Assembly: GCA_018524725.1 (NCBI GenBank)
Contig: JAEUWP010000418.1
Span: 1 to 64,000 of the forward strand
Direction: 5' to 3'
Length of the DNA: 64,000 nt
Source: Podaxis mareebaensis
Taxonomy: Eukaryota > Basidiomycota > Agaricomycetes > Agaricales > Agaricaceae
The notes beneath the pieces are model-generated. The model was given only the letters and a program-made list of their open reading frames with translations, was not told the origin of the DNA and made no database searches. Both the position numbers and the translations under genes were made by a program. Shown piece after piece: positions 1-11,067 of the stretch (positions are counted from its first letter, which is position 1; each line of letters begins with the position of its first letter).

Positions 1-72
1 GAATTAAACAATTAATTAATACAATATTGATTACCAAGAAAGGAGACGACCACGATAGTAAGGGCTTAACCC

Positions 73-1377
73 TTACAGTTTCAGCCAAGGGATAGCTGCC
101 CAAAAATGTACTATGCTTAAGAGATCTGCCATCAACTGTGCCTCCTCATGGCTCATCCTGGTTATCAACCTATCAACTTCATGAGGTTTGTGTGGTTCAC
201 TTGCAGAGCTCATTGGCACTTTTGGCCTATTGTCCTTGATGTCCAGCCCCACAAAGTAGTCATGAATCTCCTGGGATGTTGGCTGATCTTCTGGTGCATA
301 CTCCCAACAGTTCTCCATCAAATCCCACATCCAATCCTCAATTTTGTCCCAGTCATCATGACCTGGTTCCAGTCACTGAGGCATCTCCTTCCTTATTAGA
401 GCCCAAACTACTTGATAATCCAAGTGGTATCAGTGAAACGGAATCCTGCACGAAAGAACCTTGGAGTTGGCATTCAGTCAGTGGATAAGGAAGCCAGAAG
501 GACGAGTACACCTCGTAGCATAGACAGCCAAATGACCAGATGTCACACACCTTTGAGGGTCAGATAAATTCCTCTGTTCCCAGTAATTCTGGTGCTACCC
601 AACATGTGGTGAATGCAACATCTGATGAGGCAATGTGTCCTGCAGTAGCTGTTGCAATGTGCAGTTCTCCAAAATCTATAATTAATGCTCACCCTTCATC
701 CAAGACCAACATGTTTTGCTGCCAATGAGTTCTTGAATCAATGGCTTCTTCGAACATGAAGATTTTGCACATACACCTTTAAGACCGAAGTGCATGATAT
801 TCAATCAATGCAGATACACTATGCCATCAATGACATCAGAGAGCTGAGGGCCACTTGTCACAATTACAGGTAATGTTGGAAAAATATTGTCCTCACCAGA
901 GGCAATCGAGGCTTATTTGGAAACCTCCTGACATACTTGCTCACAGTTCTGTTGCTCATCCATGGAGAAACAAGGCAAATCCTTGAAGCCTTGTTGGTCA
1001 GGTGGACTCCATAAAATGGCAAAATGTTGGGGTGTGACAAATGAGCCCAGAGTGCCAGCTCCTTGAAGTGCACCTGTAAATCAAATTTTAGTATAGATGA
1101 AGTAGACTAAAGTAGTAGAACGTACTCTTCGAGTTTTGTCATCATGACGGAATATTCAGGGAACCTTGATGCAAACAACCCTATTCCTGTGCCACCCCTT
1201 GTATACATCTGCAAAGCTGCCTCCTGCTATGGGCTGAGTGTCATACTGTATGTCTTCAAGTACACAGCATTTGGGGTAAACTCGGGCAGATGCTGCAATT
1301 TTGCAAAGCATAACCAGAATGTGGTTTCCCTCATCTGTCATGAGAAGGCCTTCTTCTTGATTTAGGATCTTAAGCAA
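73..1377 (-). pseudogene. Decayed TKL-like protein kinase (copy A)
   Basis: Reverse-strand pieces of one kinase domain are found in the right order. A glycine-loop-like GGSFADVY and lysine strand VVCIKVP come first (1156-1377). An N-lobe piece with HPNILPFYGVHL follows (864-1073). Then comes a catalytic-loop area with in-frame stops (about 700-860), a DFG-like IDFGEL, and CDIWSFGCLCYEV (356-550). The C-lobe piece ends in ENCWEYAPEDQPTSQEI (73-330). The catalytic loop is unreadable, and a stop sits where related copies carry Arg (DEG-stop-ALIIDFG). That change fits CGA to TGA. It is a paralogue of the intact kinase at 9418-11026. Function is presumed lost. Confidence 0.75.
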
Positions 1378-2289
1378 TGATACCTCAAAAACCTCAAAGC
1401 AACTGGGGACATGTCTGAGGATGCACCATGCTTAGGAAATCAATAATGAGTTGGGCATCTTCAGGATTCATCCCAGCTATCAACTCGTCAGCTTCCTGAG
1501 ATGAAGTGCTTATGATTTTTGACACTAAAGGACACAGTGGCTACATGGCACCTGAAACTTCAGTCGAACATGGCCACTGGGTTGATAGAGGAAGTACCTT
1601 ATATAGGGTGAGTTTTAACACATCTCCATAACTGCTGACTGAGCGCGGTTCATCCGATTGAGGTAGAGATGATGCATTGACCTTCTCAACAATCAGCCTT
1701 ATCCTCTGCAGGTGTCTACACTCAGGTAAGGACTGGTGGATGGAGACCAAAGTCATGGACCATGTACCTACACAGCTCATCCATCGTGTCACAGCAGCTC
1801 TCAGGGCCCTTGCTTGAGGAACTAGTTGGAGGTACAGGTTTGACCTAAGCTATTGGTCAGTGATGGGGAATCATGTACTTTGGCAGACATACAAGAGCTG
1901 ACATTAGTGTAGTGGTGGTTGGGAGGGGGTAAGAGTCTCTTTGATGAGATGGAACAACAGCTCAAGGTGAGCATGCAAGCTGTGCACATTTCTGGAGATC
2001 TCCATGTATTACTGCAAAGATTTGGATAGGAGCATGAAAAGCACATGTTGAGTAGAATGCTTGGGATAAGTGCTCTAGCTTCAGCATATATGAGAGTTCC
2101 TATTGATTAGGATGATCAGGTGCTATGGCAGGGTTGCTGAATGTTTAGTACTTGGCCTTTGAAAAGGGTAGCTTGGCAGTGTTGCTGTAGCATTTTGGGT
2201 GTTGGGACTCGGATTCTCTCTTTCATCCTGTCTGGACCTGAGCTGAGGAGATGAGACTGGCAACTGACCATCTCACTCATAGTTTATGC

Positions 2290-2780
2290 AACTCTGCTTC
2301 AATGAGCATAACCAATCAGAAGGCCAAGTGAAGGTGGTTATGGAAATGGAATGATGTGACATATCATGCACTGCTTGGAAGCTCCAGTGTTCCTCAGTTG
2401 GGAATACCTCTCTGTGTGCATAGCCACCATCTAGTTCTCCTCTGTATGTCTGAGACACTTCAGAATGGACCCCAGCTGCTGCAGTTGTAACCAGAGGGGC
2501 ACAGGAGGTGATGGGCAAGGAAGGAGTGCATCTCTGTGTGATGCTACTTGTTGCTTGCATGAGCATCCTCTTGGTCTCTGCAATGCAAATGGTGACAGGG
2601 GTGGTGAAAAATGGTGAACAGTTAGTGTACATAAAGGCAAACTGATGAGGGTGACTGGCTCTTTGATGCATTTGTATCCCCTGCATTCTCCTACAGGTCA
2701 CCTTCTTGCCCTTGTCTGCTTGTCTTGTACCCCCCCCCCTAGTCCTCCCTTGCTCCCTCCACACTCCCTTAATCCCATGG
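2290..2780. repeat. Duplicated segment X, copy in unit A
   Basis: This non-coding segment, ending in a C/T-rich tract with a C9 run, resembles 6420-6600 and also 12420-13055, the region upstream of the tetraspanin gene. Shared landmarks include a gta/catagccagaggg-like core followed by aggaggtg, then a stretch that reads ttgcttgcatgagca here and cttgcgcgcgtgagcg near 12590. The long reverse ORF over this region (191 aa) has no recognisable domain and is probably chance. Confidence 0.5.
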
Positions 2781-2937
2781 CATCTAGGTCCTAGCATCAT
2801 CACCAGTGCCTTACCCACTATCGTGGGTATCTCCCTCAAATACCTCATCCTGCCTTACATTCCGCCAACAACACTGAAATCAATTTTTATCACCTGACTG
2901 CCAGTGTCAAAGACTTAACACTCTTCAAACTACTCAC

Positions 2938-4033
2938 CATGTCTACAAGTATGAATAGGACTCCATTCCTCTTGGTGACTAGAATAGGCCAATGTGGTGC
3001 ATGCTCGGCTCGTACCGGATGCCGATTATGTAGATTGTGGGTGGCATACCTTGGTTGAGTGGTTTATCCAGACCTGTGGTCAAGCAAGAAGGGCATTGAT
3101 TTTGTGATTTCACTGCCCAGGTTCAGGCTGCTGGCTCTCGTGAATGAAGAAGGACACAAAGGTGCGCCACGGCTCTTCCCTTGTCAGATATTCCATTGAC
3201 TATGTGTGGTTCCAATCAAGTGACCATGTCACTCCATCCAACGCAACAAGGCATTCCTATACTTCTCGCTCAACACAAACAACCTACCCAGGACATCCCC
3301 ATGCAAGTGCACTAGTGGAATGAGTGGCGTGATATGGATGAGAGAGGGAAGGGGAAGAAGCTAGTTATCGAGTATTCGTCACCCAATGTCGCTGACCCAT
3401 TCCACATTGATCATCTGAGGGATACGATTGCCCATGCTCTCCTAGTAGACTTGTCTCATGCGCGAGGGTGAGAGGTCATTGGGCTCAGTTATTTGTGCAA
3501 TCGGGATACCCAGGTAGGTTGTCTTCTCGCTCCTGTCAAGTCATGTCTGTATTATGAATACCAACTCAATGTAATCCGATCCAGTTAACTGTGCATTTGC
3601 AGAGCTCAGCCTGATTGCAGTTGAACCGAAAAACATGGTACCAAAAAATCACTTAAAAAGGGTGCCATCAAACACCTATTCAACTCATCTCCGTTGGGGT
3701 CAGCAAAGCCATCAAAGAACCGGAGGTCAAAGCCAGCACTGCAACATGGTTCAGGCTATGGAGGACTACGAGCCTGAAGATATTCGTCGTATGTCATCTC
3801 GTCTTCGCCGTACTAACAAGACAGATGCTCTGGCAGGACCATATACATCAATCGGGGTGCCATGCTCTCCTTTCAAGGTGACAGTCCCCACCTCCAATAC
3901 ACCCATGTTCATCTCGCCTTCGTTGGCCACAAAACCTACACCTCTCACCCCCTTACCTACAGAAATCAATGTTGACCTCCCATCATCATATTCCAACCTG
4001 CGGAATCGTATCCCTACTCGGATCGCGCCCTAA
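2938..4033 (+). pseudogene. Decayed gene Y, copy A (unknown family)
   Basis: Forward-strand homology to 6606-7566 runs through this stretch. Matching landmarks are a start-like region followed by aggactccattcc (2950s), caaggcattcctatacttc (3248-3270), gttatcgagtattcgtcac (3363-3383), and gtcaaagccagcactgca (3727-3745). The last part, about 3870-4030, matches 8220-8370. A 132 aa forward ORF (3635-4033) survives but mixes frames relative to the other copy. I do not recognise the protein family. Stops and frame changes between the conserved patches indicate a broken gene. Confidence 0.45.
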
Positions 4034-4898
4034 AGTGGTACTCCTCACATTCAAGATGCACGGGTGGAGTGGGATGGTGACGTTTTCATTTAGGTTTGTG
4101 ACCGAAGTTTCGACTGCATAGGTTATAGTCATTATAATGGGGGAGAAGGACTTGGAAAAGGCGAAACGAAGACGATTTGTTTGACAAGGTGAGCTCATTG
4201 CTACTGGGGTGAGGTTGCTGAATATTCGGAGGTTTTACTTAGAGAGTTTGGGGTAGTTGTGTGGGCATTGGAGTTTGGAATTTATCTTTTCTTCTTTTGT
4301 TCCACCCAAAAGAACATTATGAATCGACCATCTCAGCTATCTTATGCAGGACCCGTATTGTTTCATTCCGATGGTCACCTCGTTACGCCCTTCGCCATAA
4401 ACAAGCAGGAGGCTAGTAGGAGAAATCGACAATGCATATAAAGGATGATACACCATTTGGGGATTCCAATTTTTACAGCTGTGAATAACACCAGCTTCTG
4501 GGTCTACTTGGGGAGCACTCCTCGGAAGCACGGGACAAGTAGCGGGGGACCTTAACCAAGTCGCTTAAGATGCCAAGGGTTCCTCCAAAACACTCGGTGC
4601 ATATCCATGCCGCGGTTGCCATAAGCTTATTATTCAAGAATTCAAGAGTGCGGGCTTGAGATTTGGATCAAGTCTGGTTTTTCCTTCAGATGAACCGAAT
4701 CCGAAAACGTAGCACCCATGGTAACCTACAGAGTACATACAGTCAAAAGCTCTGTGGTTGTGCATAAGAATCGCACACCAACTCTAGTTAAGCTACATAG
4801 TCACTTGCGACCCTGCAAGCACCCGAACTGTTTGAGGCAATTGAGCGCCGAAATAACGCGAAAAAAATAATGCTCCCATCGGCCAGGATGTTCACGAC

Positions 4899-5656
4899 TC
4901 ATGTAAAATCAACTTCGTCTGGAACCCCCTTCATCAGGTTCAGAAGAGCCAAGTCACTTCCAGGGCTTGCTGACGCCTTTGGCCTATAGTTTTGGATGCC
5001 CAGCTTTGCGAAGTGATTGTGAATATCCTGAATTGCCGGTCGGTCCTCTGGTATATACCTCCGATAGCTTGGCACTGAATCCCACATCCGGTCATCGACT
5101 TCATCCCAGTCGTCATGGCTCGGCTTTGGGTGTCAAGGTATTTCGTCTTTAGATAGAGCAACCTTTACCCGAAACTCCTGCCAGTATTGCTAAAACGGAA
5201 CCTCGCGTAAAAGATCCTTTGGAATAGTCGTTCAGATAGCAGATAAGGAGCTAACAGGATGTCCGTACCTTGTTGCATAAACAACCAAATGTCCAAATGT
5301 CCCATGACTGTGTTGGTCGCTCTGGCTGCTCTTCGTCCAGCGATTCCTGGCGCTGTCCAATGCCTCGTACCTCCAATGAGTGATGAAGTACACTCATGCC
5401 CCAAAGTGGCTGCTATGTGTGATATTTCGGAGTCCGCGATTAGGGCTCGTCCTTCTTGTTCCTGGAGCTGTCGTCGTTGCCGTCCTCGAGTAGGTTCCAC
5501 TGTGTCAATACAAGATGACTTTGGAAAGCGTGTCCTTTCCGCGGAGCTTATCGAACATATTCAGGTTCCGCATAAGCGAGTTCGTCATGCGGTTATCTGT
5601 GATCCATGGAGGTGCAGGATTCCAGACAGCTTTACGTCGCCTTTGTACCTGTAGCA
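4899..5656 (-). pseudogene. Decayed TKL-like protein kinase (copy B)
   Basis: Reverse-strand pieces match copy A and the intact kinase. They include a substrate-lobe start WITDNRMTNSLMRNL (5560-5620), EQEGRALIADSEISHI (5165-5500; DFG is changed to DSE), a GTRHWTAPGI activation-segment end, and a C-lobe piece IPEDRPAIQDIHNHFAKLGI (4899-5087). The catalytic Asp-Phe-Gly is missing, the N-lobe is absent, and pieces sit in different frames, so the gene cannot make an active kinase. CpG-rich codons remain here where copy A has TG or CA. Confidence 0.7.
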
Positions 5657-6605
5657 CCTTGTAAGCATGTGGATGGTGGAATGGCCAAATAGTCCAAATG
5701 TTTTTCCAGCCTATGTGCTATCCTTTCCAAAATTTCTACGTCATCAGGGTAAGTACCGTCGAAAGCAAGTGTCTCCAACAAAGGAAGTCACAGCTGGTGG
5801 GTCCTACAGTGCTGGATACCCAAGTTCAGTGACTTGTCAACCTCGTTGGTCCCGGTTGGGACACCCCTAGGCACTCACGCAATGATTTCTGGTCTACTCT
5901 CAATAGAACCGTGGATACTATGCTGAGGCGTGGGCATCGACGGACTAGATTACGGTCAGTGGTGGAAAATCGTCTGCTTCAGTAGACGTATGAGAGTCAA
6001 CGTTGGCATAGTGATGGGAGGATTAAGAGTCTCTTTGATGAGAAGAAAGAGGGCTCGAGGTGGACATGCAGGCTTTGCATGCTTCTAGAGGTTCCTGTGA
6101 GGGAAGAAGTGAACAAGGCGTGTTGAAAGTGGACGTTGAATATTTGAATACTAAACGCCCGGACTTAGCGCCCCAGCCTCAATGCGTGTGACGAAGCTCC
6201 TCTACGGTAACGAGAGATGATTGACGTTGTGGCGAGCGATGATGAGGTCACCAAGTACTCGGCATTTGGGTCGTTCAATAGCAGTGTAGCATTTCGCGGG
6301 ATGCTGGAACTTCATCATTTTCCCTCGTTATATTATTCCTTACCAAATGTACACCAGGGGAGAGAACGAGGTCGACCACCAACTATCCCATTCATCATTG
6401 GTGCAACTCATTTCGACGCGTTGCGCGCTTTAACCTAACCCAATCGGAAGGCTGTGACAACTCATGTAGAATGATGTCATGTGTTGATCGAAGGTTCCGG
6501 TTTTGGCTGCAAATAACTTGTACCCCTCGCCCGACTCTCCCTCGCTCGACTCTCCCTCGCTCCCTTTGTGCTGCTTTGAACGGTCCATGCTGCCTCACAC
6601 CAAGA

Positions 6606-7566
6606 ATGACGACCACATCAAATCCAACTACTACTACAGCATCGAATGCTAACGGTCTCCTCGCTGTGTCTGCGAACGCAAATAGGACACCATTCCCCAC
6701 AGCGCTGAAGTGGACCCTTCGCAATACATGCTCGACCTATACCTGGTAGCGATTGTACAGTGACGACAGGCCAAGCATCGAGTAGACTCATCTAGGCGTG
6801 CAATGCAGCAAGGACATCGGTTTTATGGCTAGCTTCAAATTCCCGGGCTCTGCGAATGATTTGGCGAAAAGGGTTATTGACAAGATGCACTACCGGCTTT
6901 CTCGTACCCCTTGCTAGATGTTTAACTGACTGGCCTATGCGTAATTCTTAATGAATGATAATGTTGCATCCATCCAACATGACAAAGCATTTCTATACTT
7001 CATGTTCGACACGAATAACCTTGATGGGGGCGTTCTCATGCAAGTGCAGGAGCTAATGGGTAACCTAGCCCGAACGAAACTGGAAAGAGGAAGAGACTCG
7101 TCATCGAGTATCTATCACCCGATACCGGCAAGTTATTCAACACCGGCCCACTGAGAAGTTCGATTTTCAGTGCTCTTTTGACGAATTTGTATTGCGTGCG
7201 GGTGGGAGATTGAAGTACCCAAGTACCTTCACCCGTCATACCTCCACTTCGTGCGTGTGCGCCAAGCCGTTTTTAGACTATGCATTCTGACTCAAGATAA
7301 CTTCACCCAGTTGACTGCGCATACATCTAGTCCGGCCTGATTGCAGTCGGGTCTTAAAAACACGGAAAGAAGCTCGAAAAGGCGCAGTAAAACACTTCCC
7401 CATATCAATCGTCAAAGACTTTGAAGCAGACCTACACGTCAAAGCCAACACTGCAGTACAGTTCAAGCGCCCGGAGGACTGCGACCTCGAGATGTTGGAG
7501 AATTGGAAACTGTGGTGCGAGTTGAGTATGAAGAAGTACGAAGTCCTCTGGAGCATGTCCGATTGA
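6606..7566 (+). pseudogene. Decayed gene Y, copy B (unknown family)
   Basis: The best-preserved copy begins at an ATG coding MTTTSNPTTTTASNANG, a Thr/Asn-rich start, and reaches a stop near 6749. Further open patches follow in other frames: IQHDKAFLYFMFDTNNLDGG (6966-7027), KRLVIEYLSPDTGKLF (about 7090-7140), and ISIVKDFEADLHVKANTA (7399-7456) ending at a TGA at 7564-7566. These patches recur in copy A, which suggests real coding ancestry. I recognise no domain. Introns could explain some of the frame changes, but the stops make a pseudogene more likely. Confidence 0.4.
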
Positions 7567-8739
7567 CCATTTATTTTGAGGTTTATAGGGGAGAGTGCAG
7601 TCTCACAGGAGAGTATGGACAAGGCATTGCATTAGCTGAATGGGATGGGGTAGACTGGGAAGGGTGATGGAGCGAGGTTAGGCATAAGCAGAACTTGGGG
7701 AAGGCTGTATTTAGAGAACGAGGTGAGTGGTTTTTGCTACGGATTGCCAAAGTCCTCGATCCAATTTCCTGACGCTACCTTATAGATAGTACTTCAATTT
7801 ACTTCATTCTGACATCGGCAGTGGCTATCCAATGCTACAAGAAATACATTTTTGATAAGACGGTTCATTTTGTCTCATTGCAACAAGGCCTGTATTTCGT
7901 GCAATTCCTCAAAGTTCCTTAAGCGAAGGGGTTCCCGTGGGCCAAGGACCTGTTCCACATAATTCACGGACTCAATAGAGAATATTTTTGGAGCATATTA
8001 TGCACAAGGTGACGCAGATGGTGCATGAGTAGATGTAGAAGAATGAGGAGACACACGCAGCAACTGAGGATCCTGAGATTGCGAGTCAGCTGCAAAGAGG
8101 TATGCATTGCATCTCATTTTGTACTTCACCTTCACGATATTCAAACAACACGTTTACATAGGGCCAAGAGTTACACTTTGAACTGGGATGCGCATGTTCT
8201 CTTTCGAAGGCAACGCGTGCCCCTGCCTCGAATATGCGCGCGTCCTTCTCAACCCTGCCAACTGCAAAAACCCACACTTCCTACTCCCATTACCAACCGC
8301 ATGTGACAATGACCTCCTATCGTCGTACCTCCACACACGCGAACCGTATTCCCATTCGGATTGTACCTACGTAGACGCGGTGCTCACGACGCCTTCTCAA
8401 ATGAAAACATTTTCGCTCTTGCCTTCTCCACATCCTTCTCCCTGTCACAGTAACCGCCCACCACAGACCCGAAACCGCGTGCGCAAGCATAAGCAAGAAT
8501 GCGACTTCTCCATGACGTCTGGCATTTACCTGGTATACTAATACAACTCAAAGAAAAGTAGAAGAGTAGTCCCCATGGTAATAAGTACATCCAACCAGGC
8601 GCCCCCAGTTGCAAGAACTAGGCACCGAATCCTCTTTCGCTTGGTCCGCTGTAACCTGGCGGCTTATGAGCTATTCAAAACAAAGCCAGCGGTGAATAAA
8701 TATTGTCTCGTAAGTGCGAGGAAATCACGTCGCGCAGGA

Positions 8740-9190
8740 TTTTCTCAACTCGTTCAAAGTCGACTTCATTTGCGGCCCTCTCCGTTGTGTTCAGAAGACT
8801 CGTATCACTCCCGGAGCTCTCTGGCAACTTGAACTTATTGTTGTGGACATTCTGCGAAGCGAAGCGATCGCGAATATGCTGAAACGTCAGTCGATCCTCT
8901 GGTTTAGGCTTCTAACAGCTTTCCATCAAAGCCCACGTCCCATCATCAATTTTGTCCCCTTCATCCTGGTCCGGCCTCTGTCATTGATGTATTTCCTCTC
9001 TTAATAGGGCACATACTACTTGGCCATCCAGTCGATATTGATGAAATGGAATCTTGCGTGAAAGAACCCTGGAGTTGCGATGTGTGACACTCTGAGGCTC
9101 GTAATCAGCGCTCGCCCTTCATCCGAGACCAAAACATTGTCCTGCCAATGACTCTTTGAACCAGTGACTTTGGGATACTCAAAATTGTGT
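8740..9190 (-). pseudogene. Kinase C-lobe fragment (copy C)
   Basis: This fragment aligns base by base to copy A at about 290-480 and 676-760, with the roughly 200 bases between them deleted. Examples are gtgaaagaaccctggagttg here against cgaaagaaccttggagttgg in A, and gcgctcgcccttcatccgag here against tgctcacccttcatccaag in A. It keeps the CpGs that A has lost. Only a remnant of the activation segment and C-lobe is present, without a start or catalytic residues. Confidence 0.6.
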
Positions 9191-9417
9191 CAACGTGACA
9201 CTCTCGCTACAAGTCAATTGCAAATTCTACGATAATTGATGTATTAATGGATTGTAGTGAAAACCTCATTATGGTACACGTATGCAACGCTAGGACCGCT
9301 TCTTACAAGATTTCAACTGCGTTCGGCAATCCATAATCATACCTTGAGCTTCGAGCTTTGTACCAAGTGTGGCGATGTGACGTTATCGCGGCGCGTGAGA
9401 GATGTGCCCATGTAACG

Positions 9418-11026
9418 TCAAAGCTGCCAAAACCTGGTGAGCTCTGAGCACCAGAACGAGCTGAGAAGATAACGTACTTCGTTGAAAATTTCTTGGACTT
9501 TAGTCAGATCCATTAGCATGTCTGTACTCTTTCCCATATCTTCCTGAAAACGCCGCCTGCGATACACCATGTTATCTTGATCTCCTTCGACTGGCTCTCG
9601 TGTTATTCCTCTTGATTTTAGTTCCTCAACAATCTCCTGACAAGACGTGCGATCCTTGGGGTTCTTTTTCCAGCAGCAGTTCATCAGCTCACGTATGCCA
9701 GGGTTGACCCCTCCTAGGATTTTCTCTGGATCTGCTCCGCTTGGCAACTGACCTTGAGATAACCTCCGAAGGACCTGTGGGTCTGAAGGGCACTCATGAA
9801 ATGGCAGCAATCCAGTCACTATCTGCCATACAAAGTCCGGCTAACACGCAAACAAGACCTCAGATACGTACATACCTCAAAACAAACACATCCGAAAGCC
9901 CATATGTCGCTTTCGGGGGTGGGACGGAAGTGGTCTTCTTCAACCAGCTCAGGAGCAGCCCAACGATACGAACAGCCTTGGATAGTGCTCGCTCCAATTG
10001 TGTAAGCCAATGTCGCGTCAGTCCGGAGGAAGGAGAGCCCGAAATCGGTGATACAGGCCCTTCCAAGGTCATTCACGAGGATATTGAGCTAGGTACACGG
10101 AATCAAAATATGACTTTAAGCAAGCAATCAAAGATAGGTAATACCCCTTTAAGATCGCTATGGACTATATTGTACTTTTGGAGATACGCAAGACCAAGGG
10201 CAATATCGTAAATCTAGAAGTTGTATTGAATAACTCGAGGACTGTGAGAGAAAACAGGGCACCGACGAATGGTTCCCGTGGAACATCGGGACTTCTCTCC
10301 AGATACTTGACGATATTGCCGTTGTTCATCCAGGGGGATACAAGACAAACCTTTTTCCTTGCTTCATCAGCGTAGTAGATGCCATAAAAAGGGACTATGT
10401 TGGGATGGTCTAGTTGGTCCCAGAGGATGGCTTCCTTGGCGTAAGCCTACTCATAATGTGAATGACCGCCAAGAGAGCTTCGGTAGTGTAAGAACCTACC
10501 TTCAACATGGCGTCAATGTCTGACTTCTGATATAGGCGAACAAACTTTAAACAGAGTCTTTGTTCGCCTTTGTGCCCTCGGCAGACGTCACTGAACGCCC
10601 CGCCATCTTCTTGTGCATCGATGACTACATCCTTTAGGACGTAGCACTGGGGGTAGAGGTTGGAATTCTTGCACAGCTGAGACAGCGCAATAGTCGTATG
10701 TTTTCGAAGCCAGGGCAAGATACTTGGCTGAAGGAGAACCTGTTGAGCGAGATTGGGTTAGTGAATTATGGAAATCAATTAGATGATTCGGATGAGATCC
10801 TCACTAAATCTAAAAAGTCTATCGTCAATTGTGCACGTTCATCTTTTAATTCAAGTAGTGCACTCCGTTTCTGCACGCTCTGCAAGACGCCCTCGAGAGC
10901 CTTCAAGAGTTTTTTGTACTTTGATGCCTGAAAGCACTGGTGAATAGGTGTATGATTTGTTTAACACCTAGGAACTACCCGTGGTTTTCCGGAGGCAGTG
11001 CCACGAGGTTTCAGGGGAGGGTCCAT
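9418..11026 (-). CDS. Protein kinase-like protein (TKL type), intact-looking
   Basis: This is the apparently working relative of the three kinase remnants. Proposed start is at 11026 (MDPPLKPRGTASGKPR). Exon 1 is 11026-10979, exon 2 is 10927-10805 (Lys-rich helix), and exon 3 starts at 10739. The N-lobe has DGGAFSDVCRG and the ATP-binding Lys in RLCLKFV. It continues with DHPNIVPFYGIYY, the catalytic loop YNIVHSDLKG, ITDFGLS, the APE-like RWAAPELV, and PESDIWAFGCVCFE. The C-lobe has MNCCWKKNPKDRTSCQEIV. Lys, catalytic Asp and DFG are all present, but HRD reads HSD (non-RD). The 3' end is uncertain: a GTACGT donor near 9477 would move the stop to 9383. Substrate is unknown. A CCHC ORF lies immediately upstream. 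Confidence 0.75.
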
Positions 11027-11067
11027 TTTTCCAACAACGCTAGGACTACCTAAAAATAAAAACTATA

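Larger units (their letters stand above)
73..4040. repeat. Duplicated unit A (CpG-depleted over its first 2.8 kb)
   Basis: This block shares the order kinase remnant, spacer, C/T-rich segment and unknown decayed gene with the block at 4890-8420. A shared 19-mer, taagagtctctttgatgag, lies at 1930 here and 6024 there. The offset between the copies ranges from about 3.7 to 4.8 kb, so both have suffered insertions or deletions. From about 100 to 2820 CpG is very rare, with about one in the 700 bases after 2100, while TG and CA are frequent. CpG density returns to normal beyond about 2990. I infer an old duplication silenced by cytosine methylation and deamination. Confidence 0.65.
4890..8420. repeat. 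Duplicated unit B (CpG content near normal)
   Basis: Second copy of the unit described at 73-4040, in the same orientation and order: kinase remnant (4899-5656), shared 19-mer at 6024, segment X (6420-6600), decayed gene Y (6606-7566), and the Y tail (8190-8370). Its CpG content is close to that of the rest of the window, so the two copies have had different mutational histories. The 4040-4890 spacer between the units holds no feature I can support. Confidence 0.6.

Noticed and set aside
2273..2848. 191 aa reverse ORF in unit A
   Set aside because: It lies in the CpG-depleted copy of segment X, which is non-coding in its other copies.
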